From: Streptomyces parvus
GTDB lineage: Bacteria; Actinomycetota; Actinomycetes; Streptomycetales; Streptomycetaceae
Direction: 5' to 3'
Length of the DNA stretch: 64,000 nucleotides
NCBI RefSeq assembly: GCF_032121415.1
Contig: NZ_CP135079.1
Location: forward strand, 4,030,001 to 4,094,000
Below, one piece after another: positions 32,933 to 41,525 of this stretch. Below the pieces are notes generated by a model. It had not been told where the DNA came from. It made no database searches and saw nothing but the letters and a program-made list of their open reading frames with translations. Numbering within the stretch: the stretch's first letter is position 1; each line of letters begins with the position of its first letter. The translations under genes and the position numbers were made by a program.

Positions 32933-33363
32933 GGCTCGTCCTTTGGAGAAGGGGGAGACAGATGTGCGGTGACCATCGCGGGGCCGCTGAACAAAGGGGC
33001 CTTCGCGATGCGAGGACGCTAGTGAACCCTCCGGTCGGTGGCAACCGTGCGCTGAGGCGAAGAAGTTCCCGCTGTCACGGCCGAGCCTCCGACCGGCCGT
33101 CAGCGCGTGCCGACCGGCCCTTCCTCGATCATGTCGCTGAGCAGCGGCATCTGCTCCACACGCCCCGGGGAGGTCGGCGCCGCGCACGCCGGGAGCGTTC
33201 ACGGGGCCGTGCGCCGGCCCGGGGGCGACCGGGAACAGGTTCTCGAAAGGAGAGCACTTCGGAAGAAGCCACCCCGTGTGCGGTGCTGTGCAATGGGCCA
33301 CCGTTCCCCGACCGTGGAGATATCAGACATGGCCCAGAACCGGCCTGAGTCACTCGCGGGCTC
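32933..33363. other. 431-base spacer without a convincing gene
   Basis: Between the AhpD-like and GNAT genes no ORF has convincing protein character. On the minus strand a short run ending VEQMPLLSDMIEEGPVGTR at about 33098 might be the tail of a lost gene. A plus-strand start MAQNRPESLAG (33330) runs straight into the antisense of the GNAT gene. This is probably junction sequence from the insertion that brought the preceding pair. Confidence 0.4.
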
Positions 33364-33891
33364 TCACAATTCCAGCCGGAAGCAGACGGCTTCCTGGCCG
33401 CGCGGGGTGTCGTACGACTCGGCCCGCCGCATCCCGAGCCGCGCCGCGACCGCCATCGACCGGGCGTTACGGGAGTGGATCATCGCGACCACCTCGCTCA
33501 CCCCGACCGCCCGCACCCGCTCCAGCGCGGCGCGGGCGGCGGCGGTGGCGTACCCGCGCCCCCACGCCTCGCGCCCCAGCCGCCACCCGATCTCGATCGC
33601 CCCGACCGGACCGTAGTGGGCGTGCGGCCACGGCTGCGCCCCGGTGAAGCCCAGCACGGTGCCGGCCTCGTCCGTGAGCGTCCACAGGCAGTAGCCGAGC
33701 TCCGCGTCGTGGCGGCGCTGGCGGGCGGTGAGCTCCTCGTACACGGAGAAGTCCGCCCGCCGGCCGCCGAAGAACTCCATCACCTCGGGGTCGTCGAAGA
33801 CCCGGTACCAGGTCAGGGCGTCTTCGTCGGTCGGAACACGGAGGCGTACGGCGGGGGCCGAAGCGTGGGGCGTGGCAGGCGCGATCGACAT
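33364..33891 (-). CDS. GNAT-family N-acetyltransferase (RimJ/RimL type)
   Basis: This 175-residue acetyltransferase has the GNAT core: IEIGWRLGREAWGRGYATAA, the acetyl-CoA pyrophosphate loop (R/Q-x-x-G-x-G/A type, REAWGRGYA), and the late HSRNARSMAVAARLGMRRA. It would transfer acetyl to an amine of a protein or small molecule; the acceptor is unknown. The ATG at 33891 lies shortly downstream of an AAGGG site. It is divergent from the geranylgeranyl-reductase-type gene, so the 97-base gap carries both promoters. Confidence 0.85.
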   Translation of the reverse strand: MSIAPATPHASAPAVRLRVPTDEDALTWYRVFDDPEVMEFFGGRRADFSVYEELTARQRRHDAELGYCLWTLTDEAGTVLGFTGAQPWPHAHYGPVGAIEIGWRLGREAWGRGYATAAARAALERVRAVGVSEVVAMIHSRNARSMAVAARLGMRRAESYDTPRGQEAVCFRLEL

Positions 33892-33988
33892 GAGGGAGCC
33901 CTTCGGAGGGTTGGTTCGCAGGCCCCCATAGACTGCACGGGACATGTGCCGCGCGGCACGCGAATTCGAGTCTTCGGGAGATCCGACC

Positions 33989-35272
33989 GTGACCGAGCCC
34001 CTCTCCGAGCACAGCGCGGATGTCATCGTCGTCGGAGCGGGCCCTGCCGGGTCCACGACCGCGTACTACCTCGCCAAGGCCGGACTCGACGTCCTGCTGC
34101 TGGAAAAGACGGCCTTCCCCCGGGAGAAGGTCTGCGGCGACGGGCTCACGCCCCGCGCCACGAAACAGCTCGTCGCCATGGGGATCGACATTTCCGAGGA
34201 GGCGGGCTGGCTGCGCAACAAGGGCCTGCGCATCATCGGCGGCGGCGTCCGCCTCCAGCTCGACTGGCCGGACCTCGCCTCCTACCCGGACTACGGCCTG
34301 GTCCGTAAGCGCGACGACTTCGACGAGCAGCTGGCCCGCCAGGCGCAGAAGGCGGGCGCCCGCCTTCACGAGCGCTGCAACGTCGGCGCGCCCATCCGCG
34401 ACGAGCGCACGGGCCGCATCACCGGCGTCGAGGCGAAGATCGGCGAGGAGAAGACGCCGGTCACCTTCCACGCCCCGCTCGTCGTCGCCGCCGACGGCAA
34501 CTCCACCCGCCTCTCCCTCGCGATGGGCCTGCACCGCCGCGACGACCGCCCGATGGGCGTCGCCGTCCGTACGTACTTCACCTCGCCCCGCCACGACGAC
34601 GACTACCTGGAGTCCTGGCTGGAGCTGTGGGACCGGCGCGGCGCCGAGGACCGGCTGCTGCCCGGCTACGGCTGGATCTTCGGCATGGGCGACGGCACCT
34701 CCAACGTCGGCCTCGGCATCCTCAACTCCTCCTCCGCCTTCAAGGAGCTGGACTGGCGCGAGGTCCTCAAGGCCTGGTGCGCCTCGATGCCGGAGGACTG
34801 GGGCTACACCCCGGAGAACATGACGATGCCCATCCGGGGCGCGGCCCTCCCCATGGCCTTCAACCGCCAGCCGCACTACACCAAGGGCCTCCTCCTCGTC
34901 GGCGACGCGGGCGGCATGGTCAACCCGTTCAACGGCGAGGGCATCGCGTACGCCATGGAGTCCGGCCAGATCGCGGCCGACGTCATCGTCCAGGCCCATG
35001 CCCGCGCCACGCCCGCCCAGCGCGAACTGGCCCTGAACAACTACCCGAAGGTCCTCAAGGAGACCTACGGGGGCTACTACACGATGGGCCGCGCCTTCGT
35101 GAAGCTGATCGGCAACCCGAAGGTCATGAAGGTCGCCACCCAGCGCGGCCTGACCCACCCGCTGCTGATGAAGTTCACGCTCAAGATGCTCGCCAACCTG
35201 ACCGACCCGCAGGGCGGCGACGCGATGGACCGCATCATCAACGGCCTGTCGAAGGTGGCGCCGAAGGCCTGA
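33989..35272 (+). CDS. Geranylgeranyl-reductase-family flavoprotein, likely menaquinone side-chain reductase
   Basis: The 427-residue flavoprotein has an FAD-binding GAGPAG at 16-21, the KVCGDGLTPRATKQL block and the second FAD motif GLLLVGDAGGMVNPFNGEG. The family reduces isoprenoid double bonds; mycobacterial MenJ partially saturates menaquinone side chains. Streptomyces make partly hydrogenated MK-9, and the gene lies between menG and nuo, so that role is likely here. The GTG at 33989 is preferred over an ATG at 33944, which overlaps the promoter region. Confidence 0.85.
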   Translation: MTEPLSEHSADVIVVGAGPAGSTTAYYLAKAGLDVLLLEKTAFPREKVCGDGLTPRATKQLVAMGIDISEEAGWLRNKGLRIIGGGVRLQLDWPDLASYPDYGLVRKRDDFDEQLARQAQKAGARLHERCNVGAPIRDERTGRITGVEAKIGEEKTPVTFHAPLVVAADGNSTRLSLAMGLHRRDDRPMGVAVRTYFTSPRHDDDYLESWLELWDRRGAEDRLLPGYGWIFGMGDGTSNVGLGILNSSSAFKELDWREVLKAWCASMPEDWGYTPENMTMPIRGAALPMAFNRQPHYTKGLLLVGDAGGMVNPFNGEGIAYAMESGQIAADVIVQAHARATPAQRELALNNYPKVLKETYGGYYTMGRAFVKLIGNPKVMKVATQRGLTHPLLMKFTLKMLANLTDPQGGDAMDRIINGLSKVAPKA

Positions 35273-35343
35273 GGGGCTACGGACCGGGGTGGGACCCGTA
35301 CCGTCTCCTTCGCAGGGTTCGAGGAGGTGGACCGGTTGTGGTC

Positions 35344-35961
35344 CTACACGCGGTCGACAGGGCCGTCGCCCGCCGCACGCGCGCGTTCGTAGTGGCGGGC
35401 CACCCGGGCCCGGTTGCCGCAGGACGGCGTGCACCACTCCTGGCGGCCGTGGCTCTTGACGAAATACCGGACGCAGCGCGGCGCGCGGCAGGCGCGCAGG
35501 TGCTCGCGCTGCGGCCCGCTCAGGAAGTCGACGGCGTCGCGCGCCAGCCCGGCCACCAGCCGTACGCCCGGGGCGTCCTCGGCCGACAGCAGCCCTGATG
35601 CGGGGGCCTCGCCGGCGGGCCAGAGCAGTTGGGGAGCCACGGGCTCCCGGGCGGCCGCCGCGTTGAGCAGGGTCAGCGCCTCGTCGACGGGCAGCAGGCG
35701 GTGGGCGTCGGCCGGGCTCGGCGGGGCCGGGCTGACCACCCGCGCGAACAGGGCCCGGACGGCCCGCCGTACGTCGACGACCGCCTCTCTCAACGCCTCG
35801 TCGACGACCGGGTCCCCGGTGGCGCCGGCGGTGGCCAGGAGGCCGGGCTGCTGCTGGAGCCAGCGATGCGCGCCCCGGGCCGAGTCCAGGTCGTCGAGGA
35901 CCCCACCGTCCCCGTCGTGGCGGATGGTGCCCACCAGTTCCATGACGGGCCGCTGTGCCAC
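35344..35961 (-). CDS. CGNR zinc-finger transcriptional regulator
   Basis: The protein (205 residues) has an N-terminal ABATE-type domain (about 8-140) and a C-terminal CGNR zinc finger: C158, C163, C177 and C181, with CGNR at 181-184 followed by a basic recognition helix. The GTG at 35961 lies behind a GAGGAGGG site; the internal ATG at 35943 is less likely. CGNR regulators often control a nearby exporter; the MFS gene at 36897 is the obvious candidate. A palindrome in its promoter suggests autoregulation. Confidence 0.85.
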   Translation of the reverse strand: MAQRPVMELVGTIRHDGDGGVLDDLDSARGAHRWLQQQPGLLATAGATGDPVVDEALREAVVDVRRAVRALFARVVSPAPPSPADAHRLLPVDEALTLLNAAAAREPVAPQLLWPAGEAPASGLLSAEDAPGVRLVAGLARDAVDFLSGPQREHLRACRAPRCVRYFVKSHGRQEWCTPSCGNRARVARHYERARAAGDGPVDRV

Positions 35962-36019
35962 TGCTCGTTCCCTCCTCCGCCTCTCGGACGTTCCCGTCCC
36001 TCGAACGTCCGTGCCTCCC

Positions 36020-36060
36020 ACTTTAAAGTCCTAATGCAAGAAAGAAAATAAGCGTTAACC
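36020..36060 (-). promoter_or_regulatory. AT-rich promoter/operator region of the CGNR gene
   Basis: The perfect palindrome ACTTTAAAGT (36020-36029) lies in a 40-base AT-rich patch (CTAATGCAAGAAAGAAAATA...) that is very unusual for this sequence. It lies about 60 bases upstream of the CGNR start and may be its operator and -10 region. Confidence 0.45.
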
Positions 36061-36289
36061 GGGGGACCGGGTTCACCCCATCGCCGGAACCGCCCCCACT
36101 TCCGTGTCGTCCTCCGACCCACCGGACGACGCCCGAACCCGGCCCCCCGCATCACGCCGGGGGTTAATCCTCGGCCCCGCGGGTGATCGTGTGCGATGAT
36201 TTGCGCGCCTGCCGGGCCCCGTCGGTGGCCCGGGCCGGCCGACGTCCGCCCCCGCCACCCGTGGCGGCACGCGGTGCGTGCCACTCTCT

Positions 36290-36319
36290 TTGACGCACCC
36301 TCATATCGCATCCTCTTAT
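36290..36319 (+). promoter_or_regulatory. Vegetative-type promoter upstream of the small ORF and exporter
   Basis: TTGACG (36290-36295) and TCTTAT (36314-36319) are separated by 18 bases. The -35 is an excellent match; the -10 is moderate. The next start codon is at 36387 after an AAGGA site. Confidence 0.45.
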
Positions 36320-36386
36320 CGAACGCAGGCCGGCGGGGCACGGAACAAGCCGCTACAGCGCTGCTCGACCCCAAGGACAGACAGTC

Positions 36387-36563
36387 ATGACCACCGCTTC
36401 CCTGCCCCAGCACCAGGACCTCTTCCTGGAGCCCCGCTTCGCCGTGGACCCGACCGCGCCGGACGACGACGAGGACTTCGACGCCGCGTACGACGCGCTC
36501 CCCGCGCCCACCACCTCGGCCCGGGAGCAGGACCGGTCGAACCGCCGCCCCCGCCGACGGTAG
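36387..36563 (+). CDS. Small acidic protein of unknown function
   Basis: A 58-codon ORF with ATG start and AAGGA ribosome site encodes an acidic middle (TAPDDDEDFDAAYDAL) and a very basic tail ending RSNRRPRRR. It has no signal peptide or membrane segment. The promoter at 36290-36319 and the charge segregation suggest a real gene, but I do not recognise it. It lies upstream of the exporter and may be co-transcribed. Confidence 0.5.
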   Translation: MTTASLPQHQDLFLEPRFAVDPTAPDDDEDFDAAYDALPAPTTSAREQDRSNRRPRRR

Positions 36564-36574
36564 GATTTCGTCCC

Positions 36575-36637
36575 ATGGCCAGCCCCGAGTCGGACAGACT
36601 CCGGCCACCGGTGCGCCGGTGGCCGTGTCCGTGCTGA
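36575..36637 (+). CDS. Possible 20-codon leader peptide with internal hairpin
   Basis: An ATG ORF ending WPCPC lies 11 bases after the small acidic gene. Its coding sequence contains the perfect hairpin CGGCCACCGG/CCGGTGGCCG (36602-36625, 4-base loop). Chloramphenicol exporters of the Cmx/Cml type can be induced by translational attenuation through leader peptides with stem-loops. Here the exporter start is about 260 bases further on, so a transcriptional attenuator would be more plausible. Speculative. Confidence 0.25.
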   Translation: MASPESDRLRPPVRRWPCPC

Positions 36638-36896
36638 GCTCCGCCGGCTGACCCCTCCCGGGTCACCGGTCCCTCCGCCACGGTTCCACGCTCGCCGGAT
36701 CACCGCGGGTGCGGGCCGTTTCCTCTCGCGTACGTGCTGAAGCACCGCCGTACGAGTTCGTGCCACCGGCCGATCACCGCCGGGCACTTCTTCGCGCAGC
36801 CCCGCCGGACCTCCGGCGCGGCCGTCCGCGCGGCCCGTATCCCCGCACCCGGTCTGTCTGTCCATCCGACGGTTCCGTCCAAGGGGCTACTCACCC

Positions 36897-38183
36897 ATGC
36901 CAATCGCCGTCTACGTCCTCGGGCTCGCGGTCTTCGCCCAGGGCACCTCCGAGTTCATGCTGTCCGGGCTCCTCTCCGGCATCGCCGCCGACCTCGACGT
37001 CTCCCTCTCCGCCGCCGGCCTCCTCACCTCCGCGTTCGCCGTCGGCATGGTCGTCGGCGCACCCGTCATGGCGCTGTCCAGCCGCACCTGGCCGCGCCGC
37101 CGCGCGCTGCTCCTCTTCCTCGCGGTGTTCGTCGCCGTCCACGCCGCCGGTGCTCTCACCCCCGGTTACGGGGTGCTCCTCGCGACCCGTTTCGTCGGGG
37201 CCCTCGCCAACGCGGGGTTCTGGGCGGTCGCGCTGAGCACCGCCGTCGCGATGGTCCCCGACCGGCTGAAGGGCCGGGCCGCCGCCGTGGTGGTCGGCGG
37301 GGTGACGGTCGCCTGCGTGGTGGGCGTACCGGCCGGCGCGGTGCTGGGGGAGCGGTGGGGCTGGCGGTCGGCCTTCTGGGCGGTCGCGATCGTCTCGCTG
37401 CCTGCCTTCCTCGCGGTCTGGCGTTCCGTCCCGGGCGGGGGCGGTAGGGGGGCTACGGCCGGTGGCGCCGCTTCCGTAGCCGCGCCTGCTCCCGTGCCCG
37501 GGCCCGCTCTCGTCTCCGTACGCGACGAACTGCGCGTCCTGTTCGGCCCCCGGCTGCGGCCGGTCCTGCTCACGATGGCCCTGGTGCAGGGGGCGACCTT
37601 CTGCACGTTCTCCTATCTGGAGCCGCTCCTCACCCGGGAGACGGGCCTGGGTGCGGGGTGGGTGCCGGTGGCCCTGGCGCTCTTCGGGGCGGGGGCGTTC
37701 GCCGGGGTCACGGCGGCCGGCCGGTACGCGGACGCCCACCCGGTCGCCGTCGTCGCCACGGGCATGGCCGCTCTTACCGTCGGCTGGTCGGCGCTGGCGC
37801 TTACGGCGGGCAGCCCGGTGCTCGCCCTGGCCCTGGTCCCGCTGCTCGGCCTGCTCGCCTTCGGTACGGGCACCGCCCTCATCACGCGGGTCCTGGGCCT
37901 CGCCCCCGACGCCCCGACGCTGGCCGGTGCCTTCTCGACGACCGCGTTCAACCTGGGGGCGACGGTGGGCCCGTGGGCCGGCGGTCTGGCCTTGGACGCG
38001 GGGTTCGGCCACCGGGCGCCGGTCGGGGTGAGCGCCCTGCTGATGGTGGTCGCGCTGCTCGTCGCGGCGGCCACGGCGAAGAGCCGCCGCCCCCGAGCGG
38101 GGGAGCGGCGGCTCTCAGCGGTGAACCGGAGCGCCCGGGGGCGCCGCGGATCGCCGGGAGAACACCCGGGGACCCGCTTGTGA
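36897..38183 (+). CDS. Cmx/CmrA-type MFS (chloramphenicol) exporter
   Basis: The 428-residue protein has 12 membrane helices. It starts MPIAVYVLGLAVFAQGTSEF, the hallmark of the Cmx/CmrA/CmlR drug:H+ antiporters, and has a central Pro/Ala-rich loop at about 180-205. It would pump out chloramphenicol or a related compound. The ATG follows AAGGGG at 10 bases. The last about 30 codons run through a strong hairpin (38081-38114) and are low-complexity, so the C-terminus may be extended by a lost stop codon. The divergent CGNR regulator may control it. Confidence 0.88.
   Translation: MPIAVYVLGLAVFAQGTSEFMLSGLLSGIAADLDVSLSAAGLLTSAFAVGMVVGAPVMALSSRTWPRRRALLLFLAVFVAVHAAGALTPGYGVLLATRFVGALANAGFWAVALSTAVAMVPDRLKGRAAAVVVGGVTVACVVGVPAGAVLGERWGWRSAFWAVAIVSLPAFLAVWRSVPGGGGRGATAGGAASVAAPAPVPGPALVSVRDELRVLFGPRLRPVLLTMALVQGATFCTFSYLEPLLTRETGLGAGWVPVALALFGAGAFAGVTAAGRYADAHPVAVVATGMAALTVGWSALALTAGSPVLALALVPLLGLLAFGTGTALITRVLGLAPDAPTLAGAFSTTAFNLGATVGPWAGGLALDAGFGHRAPVGVSALLMVVALLVAAATAKSRRPRAGERRLSAVNRSARGRRGSPGEHPGTRL
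38081..38114. terminator. Strong hairpin inside the 3' end of the exporter frame
   Basis: GAGCCGCCGC and GCGGCGGCTC form a perfect 10-bp stem, with further CCCC/GGGG pairing inside. It separates the converging exporter and NlpC/P60 genes, but lies within the exporter's reading frame at codons 395-406. Confidence 0.8.
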
Positions 38184-38184
38184 A

Positions 38185-39042
38185 TCAGAGAACGCGGACC
38201 GCGCCGGTCGGCCGGTCGTAGTCCATGGAGCGCTGCACCGTGCCGGTGCTGGAGTTCTGCGCACCGACGAACTCGCCGCCACCGACGTAGATCGCCACGT
38301 GGTACGCGCTGCCCGCGCCGCCCCAGTACAGGATGTCGCCGGGCTGGAGGTTGTCCAGGGAGACCTGGGTCCCGGCGGTCGACTGGGACTGGGAGACACG
38401 CGGCAGGTCGATGCCCGCCGTGCGGTAGGCGGCCTGGACGAGGCCCGAGCAGTCCCACGCGTTGGGGCCGGTGCCGCCGGAGACGTACGCGTCGCCGACC
38501 TGGGCCTTGGCGAACGCCACGATGGAGGCGGCCGAACCGCTCACGTTCGAGGAGGAGGAGGAGGAGGAGGACGGGGCGGAGGCGGAGGCGGAGCTGCCGG
38601 AGTCCGAGGAGCCGGCGGAGGCGCTGAGCGTCGTGCGCTCGGAGGTCCGGGAGGCGCGCTCGGCACGCTCCTGCGCCTCTGCCTCGGCCTTCGCGGCGGC
38701 TTCGGCCTTCTTCTCGGCCTCGGCCTTGCGAACGGCCTCGGCGTGGGCCTTCTTGGCCGCCTTCGCGGCCTTCTCGGCGGCGGCGTCCTCGCTGGCCTGC
38801 TTCTCCAGGTCGAGGGCGACCTGCTGCGTGGCCTGGGCGGAGGCGGCGACAGCGGTGGAGAGGCCGTCCGTGATCGTGGGCATCTCGATCGTCCGGGTCA
38901 CCGGCTCGGCCTGGGCCGGACCGGCGGCACCCGCGACCGCGATGGTGCTGAGGAAGCCACCGGCAACTCCGGCCCGCAGTGCCGACTTCGAGGCGCGCTG
39001 ACGGGGCTTCCGGTGGCTGGGTATGTGAGCGGTGTGGGACAT
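38185..39042 (-). CDS. Secreted NlpC/P60 cell-wall endopeptidase
   Basis: The 285-residue protein begins with a signal peptide (about 1-45, ending AGPAQA). A long Ala/Glu/Lys-rich coiled coil (about 55-145) and a Ser-rich linker follow. The C-terminal NlpC/P60 domain has catalytic Cys198 (WDCSGL) and His248 (YHVAIYVG). It would cut peptidoglycan stem peptides during growth or sporulation. The ATG at 39042 gives a proper signal peptide; an in-frame ATG at 39192 would not. About 820 bases of non-coding DNA separate it from nuoA. Confidence 0.9.
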   Translation of the reverse strand: MSHTAHIPSHRKPRQRASKSALRAGVAGGFLSTIAVAGAAGPAQAEPVTRTIEMPTITDGLSTAVAASAQATQQVALDLEKQASEDAAAEKAAKAAKKAHAEAVRKAEAEKKAEAAAKAEAEAQERAERASRTSERTTLSASAGSSDSGSSASASAPSSSSSSSSNVSGSAASIVAFAKAQVGDAYVSGGTGPNAWDCSGLVQAAYRTAGIDLPRVSQSQSTAGTQVSLDNLQPGDILYWGGAGSAYHVAIYVGGGEFVGAQNSSTGTVQRSMDYDRPTGAVRVL

Positions 39043-39624
39043 GGGTACTAGCGCTATCAGGGCTGTAGGGGTCCCATCAAGAAACGTGTGTTGCGACACA
39101 GTTACGTTCGGAATCTGTGAATCCGCTTTCTGAGCACCTTTATTGACGCCGTAACGGGCAAAACGGGCAGTGGCGATCAGGCCCGTGATCACTGCCTTTC
39201 GGCAATACGCCCGAATTGCCCGCCACTTACCATCCGTTCACACCGATGGCCAAGCCCGGTTTCCTTGCGGGAGGGGGTAGGTGGCGCAGGTCACAGTGTG
39301 CGGGTGCCGAGGGAGGCAACCCTCGCGCCCGTGACGCGCGTGGGCGGGTCCCAGGGGCGGCCGCCTTCGCGCGGGCGGCGAGGAGATGCCGGGCAGGCGC
39401 TCCGGAGGGTCGCCCGGCGTCCGCTCCCTCTCCGTTCCGGAAGTTCGTGAATGCGCGCACATGTCCCCTTCGGTCCCGGCCGCCCCTCGTCCGGGTGAGC
39501 ATCGAAGTCGACCGGTTCCCTTATCACTATCGGCCCGTCCACCGCCAATTTGCTTGTACAGGCCGTCCATTGATAGCGCGGCACGCCTTTGACCAGCGGT
39601 AACGCCGTCGAATGTCACGTCTCG
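39043..39624. other. Long non-coding region upstream of the NlpC/P60 gene
   Basis: No convincing ORF on either strand. 39043-39240 is AT-richer than average and must contain the NlpC/P60 promoter and a long leader. A GTGATCAC palindrome is at 39185-39192, and an ATTGCC/GGCAAT pair at about 39201-39220 may fold. I looked for a c-di-AMP (ydaO-type) riboswitch, often found before such hydrolases, and could not recognise one. Confidence 0.4.
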
Positions 39625-39734
39625 TGATCACTCGGCCGCTTCGCGTACGAAGATCACCGCTCATACGACTTCATGATCCTTCGTCAGGTGGTGGAGATCA
39701 CAAAGTCGTTGTCGTACCCCGTGTCGCAGATCAC
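39625..39734 (+). promoter_or_regulatory. Phased AGATCAC repeats upstream of nuoA
   Basis: AGATCAC occurs at 39651-39657, 39695-39701 and 39728-39734, with TGATCAC at 39625-39631. The spacings 44 and 33 are exact multiples of 11, putting three copies on one face of the helix. The last lies just upstream of the putative -10 TAGGAT (39748-39753). An unknown activator may bind here. Confidence 0.5.
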
Positions 39735-39768
39735 AGGGGACCGGGCATAGGATGCGGGGCAGTCGGGC

Positions 39769-39786
39769 TTGTGAACTGCCTCACAT
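39769..39786. promoter_or_regulatory. Rex operator of the nuo operon
   Basis: TTGTGAACTGCCTCACAT matches the Rex operator (TGTGAAnnnnTTCACA) with one mismatch in the right arm. It lies 15 bases after the putative -10 TAGGAT and about 80 bases upstream of nuoA, well placed for repression. Rex releases DNA when NADH rises; in S. coelicolor nuoA-N is a known Rex target. Confidence 0.75.
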
Positions 39787-39865
39787 GTGCACGATCTTGG
39801 TGAGGTGGCGAGCCGGTCGCCCGATGCGGTCCAAAGGTCAAGGACGACTGGAAGGAGCGAGGAGC

Positions 39866-40225
39866 GTGAATGCCTACGCGCCCATCCTCGTGCTCGGCGC
39901 CCTCGGGGCAGGGTTTGCGATCTTCTCCGTGGTCATGGCCACGCTTATCGGCCCCAAGCGCTACAACCGGGCAAAGCTCGAAGCGTACGAGTGCGGTATC
40001 GAACCCACCCCGACTCCGGCCGGAGGCGGCCGCTTTCCCATCAAGTACTACCTGACGGCGATGCTTTTCATCGTCTTCGACATCGAGATCGTCTTCCTCT
40101 ATCCCTGGGCGGTCTCCTTCGACGCCCTGGGGATCTTCGGGCTCGTGGAGATGCTGCTCTTCGTGCTCACCGTCTTCGTCGCCTACGCGTATGTGTGGCG
40201 TCGCGGCGGCCTGGAATGGGACTGA
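39866..40225 (+). CDS. nuoA: NADH-quinone oxidoreductase subunit A
   Basis: The small membrane subunit of complex I (119 residues) has three helices and the conserved KLEAYECGIEPTPTPAGGGR loop, followed by IKYYLTAMLFIVFDIEIVFL. It helps form the quinone/proton-transfer junction. The GTG at 39866 follows AAGGAGCGAGGA and gives exactly the family length. It is the first gene of a 14-gene operon under the Rex operator. Confidence 0.97.
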   Translation: MNAYAPILVLGALGAGFAIFSVVMATLIGPKRYNRAKLEAYECGIEPTPTPAGGGRFPIKYYLTAMLFIVFDIEIVFLYPWAVSFDALGIFGLVEMLLFVLTVFVAYAYVWRRGGLEWD

Positions 40226-40243
40226 GGGGCTGAGGGGCACACC

Positions 40244-40798
40244 ATGGGACTCGAAGAGAAACTGCCGAGCGGCTTCGTTCTGACCACGGTCGAGCAGGCC
40301 GCGGGCTGGGTGCGGAAAGCCTCCGTCTTCCCGGCCACGTTCGGACTGGCCTGCTGCGCCATCGAGATGATGACGACCGGCGCGGGCCGCTACGACCTGG
40401 CCCGGTTCGGGATGGAGGTCTTCCGCGGATCACCGCGCCAGGCGGACCTGATGATCGTCGCGGGCCGGGTGAGCCAGAAGATGGCGCCCGTCCTGCGACA
40501 GGTCTACGACCAGATGCCGAATCCCAAGTGGGTCATCTCCATGGGGGTTTGCGCATCATCTGGCGGTATGTTCAACAATTACGCCATTGTGCAGGGTGTT
40601 GATCACATTGTGCCGGTGGATATCTATTTGCCGGGTTGTCCGCCCCGTCCCGAGATGCTGCTGGACGCCATCCTCAAGCTCCACCAGAAGATCCAGGGCT
40701 CCAAGCTCGGGGTCAACGCGGAGGAGGCCGCCCGCGAGGCGGAGGAAGCGGCCCTCAAGGCGCTGCCCCTGATCGAGATGAAGGGGCTGCTGCGGTGA
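40244..40798 (+). CDS. nuoB: NADH-quinone oxidoreductase subunit B (cluster N2)
   Basis: The 184-residue peripheral-arm subunit holds the terminal 4Fe-4S cluster N2. The ligands are the tandem C37-C38, C103 (GVCASSGGMF) and C132 (YLPGCPPRPE). It passes electrons to menaquinone at the NuoD/NuoH interface. It starts 18 bases after nuoA. Confidence 0.97.
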   Translation: MGLEEKLPSGFVLTTVEQAAGWVRKASVFPATFGLACCAIEMMTTGAGRYDLARFGMEVFRGSPRQADLMIVAGRVSQKMAPVLRQVYDQMPNPKWVISMGVCASSGGMFNNYAIVQGVDHIVPVDIYLPGCPPRPEMLLDAILKLHQKIQGSKLGVNAEEAAREAEEAALKALPLIEMKGLLR

Positions 40799-41525
40799 CC
40801 GAGAACCCCAACGCCAACGGCGACGAGCGAAACGGCAACGCCGTACCCGCGCCGCGCGACACCGGCGGCGAGGTCATCCGCGTCCGCAAGGGCATGTTCG
40901 GCGCGAACAACGGCGGCGACACCTCCGGCTACGGCGGCCTCATCCGCACCGTCACTCTGCCGGGAGCCGCCTCCCGGCCCTACGGCGGCTGGTTCGACGA
41001 GGTGGCCGACGAGCTCGAAGGGGCCCTGGAGGAACAGGACCTGCTCCCCGCCAACGCCATCGAGAAGACCGTCGTCGACCGCGACGAGCTGACCTTCCAC
41101 ATCGCGCGCGAACACCTGGTCCAGGTCGCCCGCACCCTGCGCGACGACCCCGCCCTGCGCTTCGAGCTCTGCACGGGCGTCAGCGGCGTCCACTTCCCGG
41201 GCGACAAGGGCCGCGAACTGCACGCCGTCTACCACCTGCGCTCGCTCACCCACGGCCGGATCATCCGGCTGGAGGTGTCCGCCCCGGACAGCGACCCGCA
41301 CATCCCGTCGCTCGTCGCGGTCTACCCGACCAACGACTGGCACGAGCGCGAGGCGTACGACTTCTTCGGCCTCATCTTCGACGGGCACCCCGCCCTGACC
41401 CGGATCATGATGCCGGACGACTGGCAGGGCTTCCCGCAGCGCAAGGACTACCCGCTCGGCGGCATCGCCGTCGAGTACAAGGGCGCCCAGATCCCGGCTC
41501 CGGACCAGCGGAGGTCGTACTCCTG

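Noticed and set aside
36700..36903. 67-residue minus-strand ORF before the exporter
   Set aside because: It covers the exporter's ribosome site and start, has no ribosome site of its own and no recognisable family.
39043..39300. c-di-AMP (ydaO) riboswitch before the NlpC/P60 gene
   Set aside because: Expected from the gene type, but the conserved GGGG/GAA core and pseudoknot elements could not be recognised.
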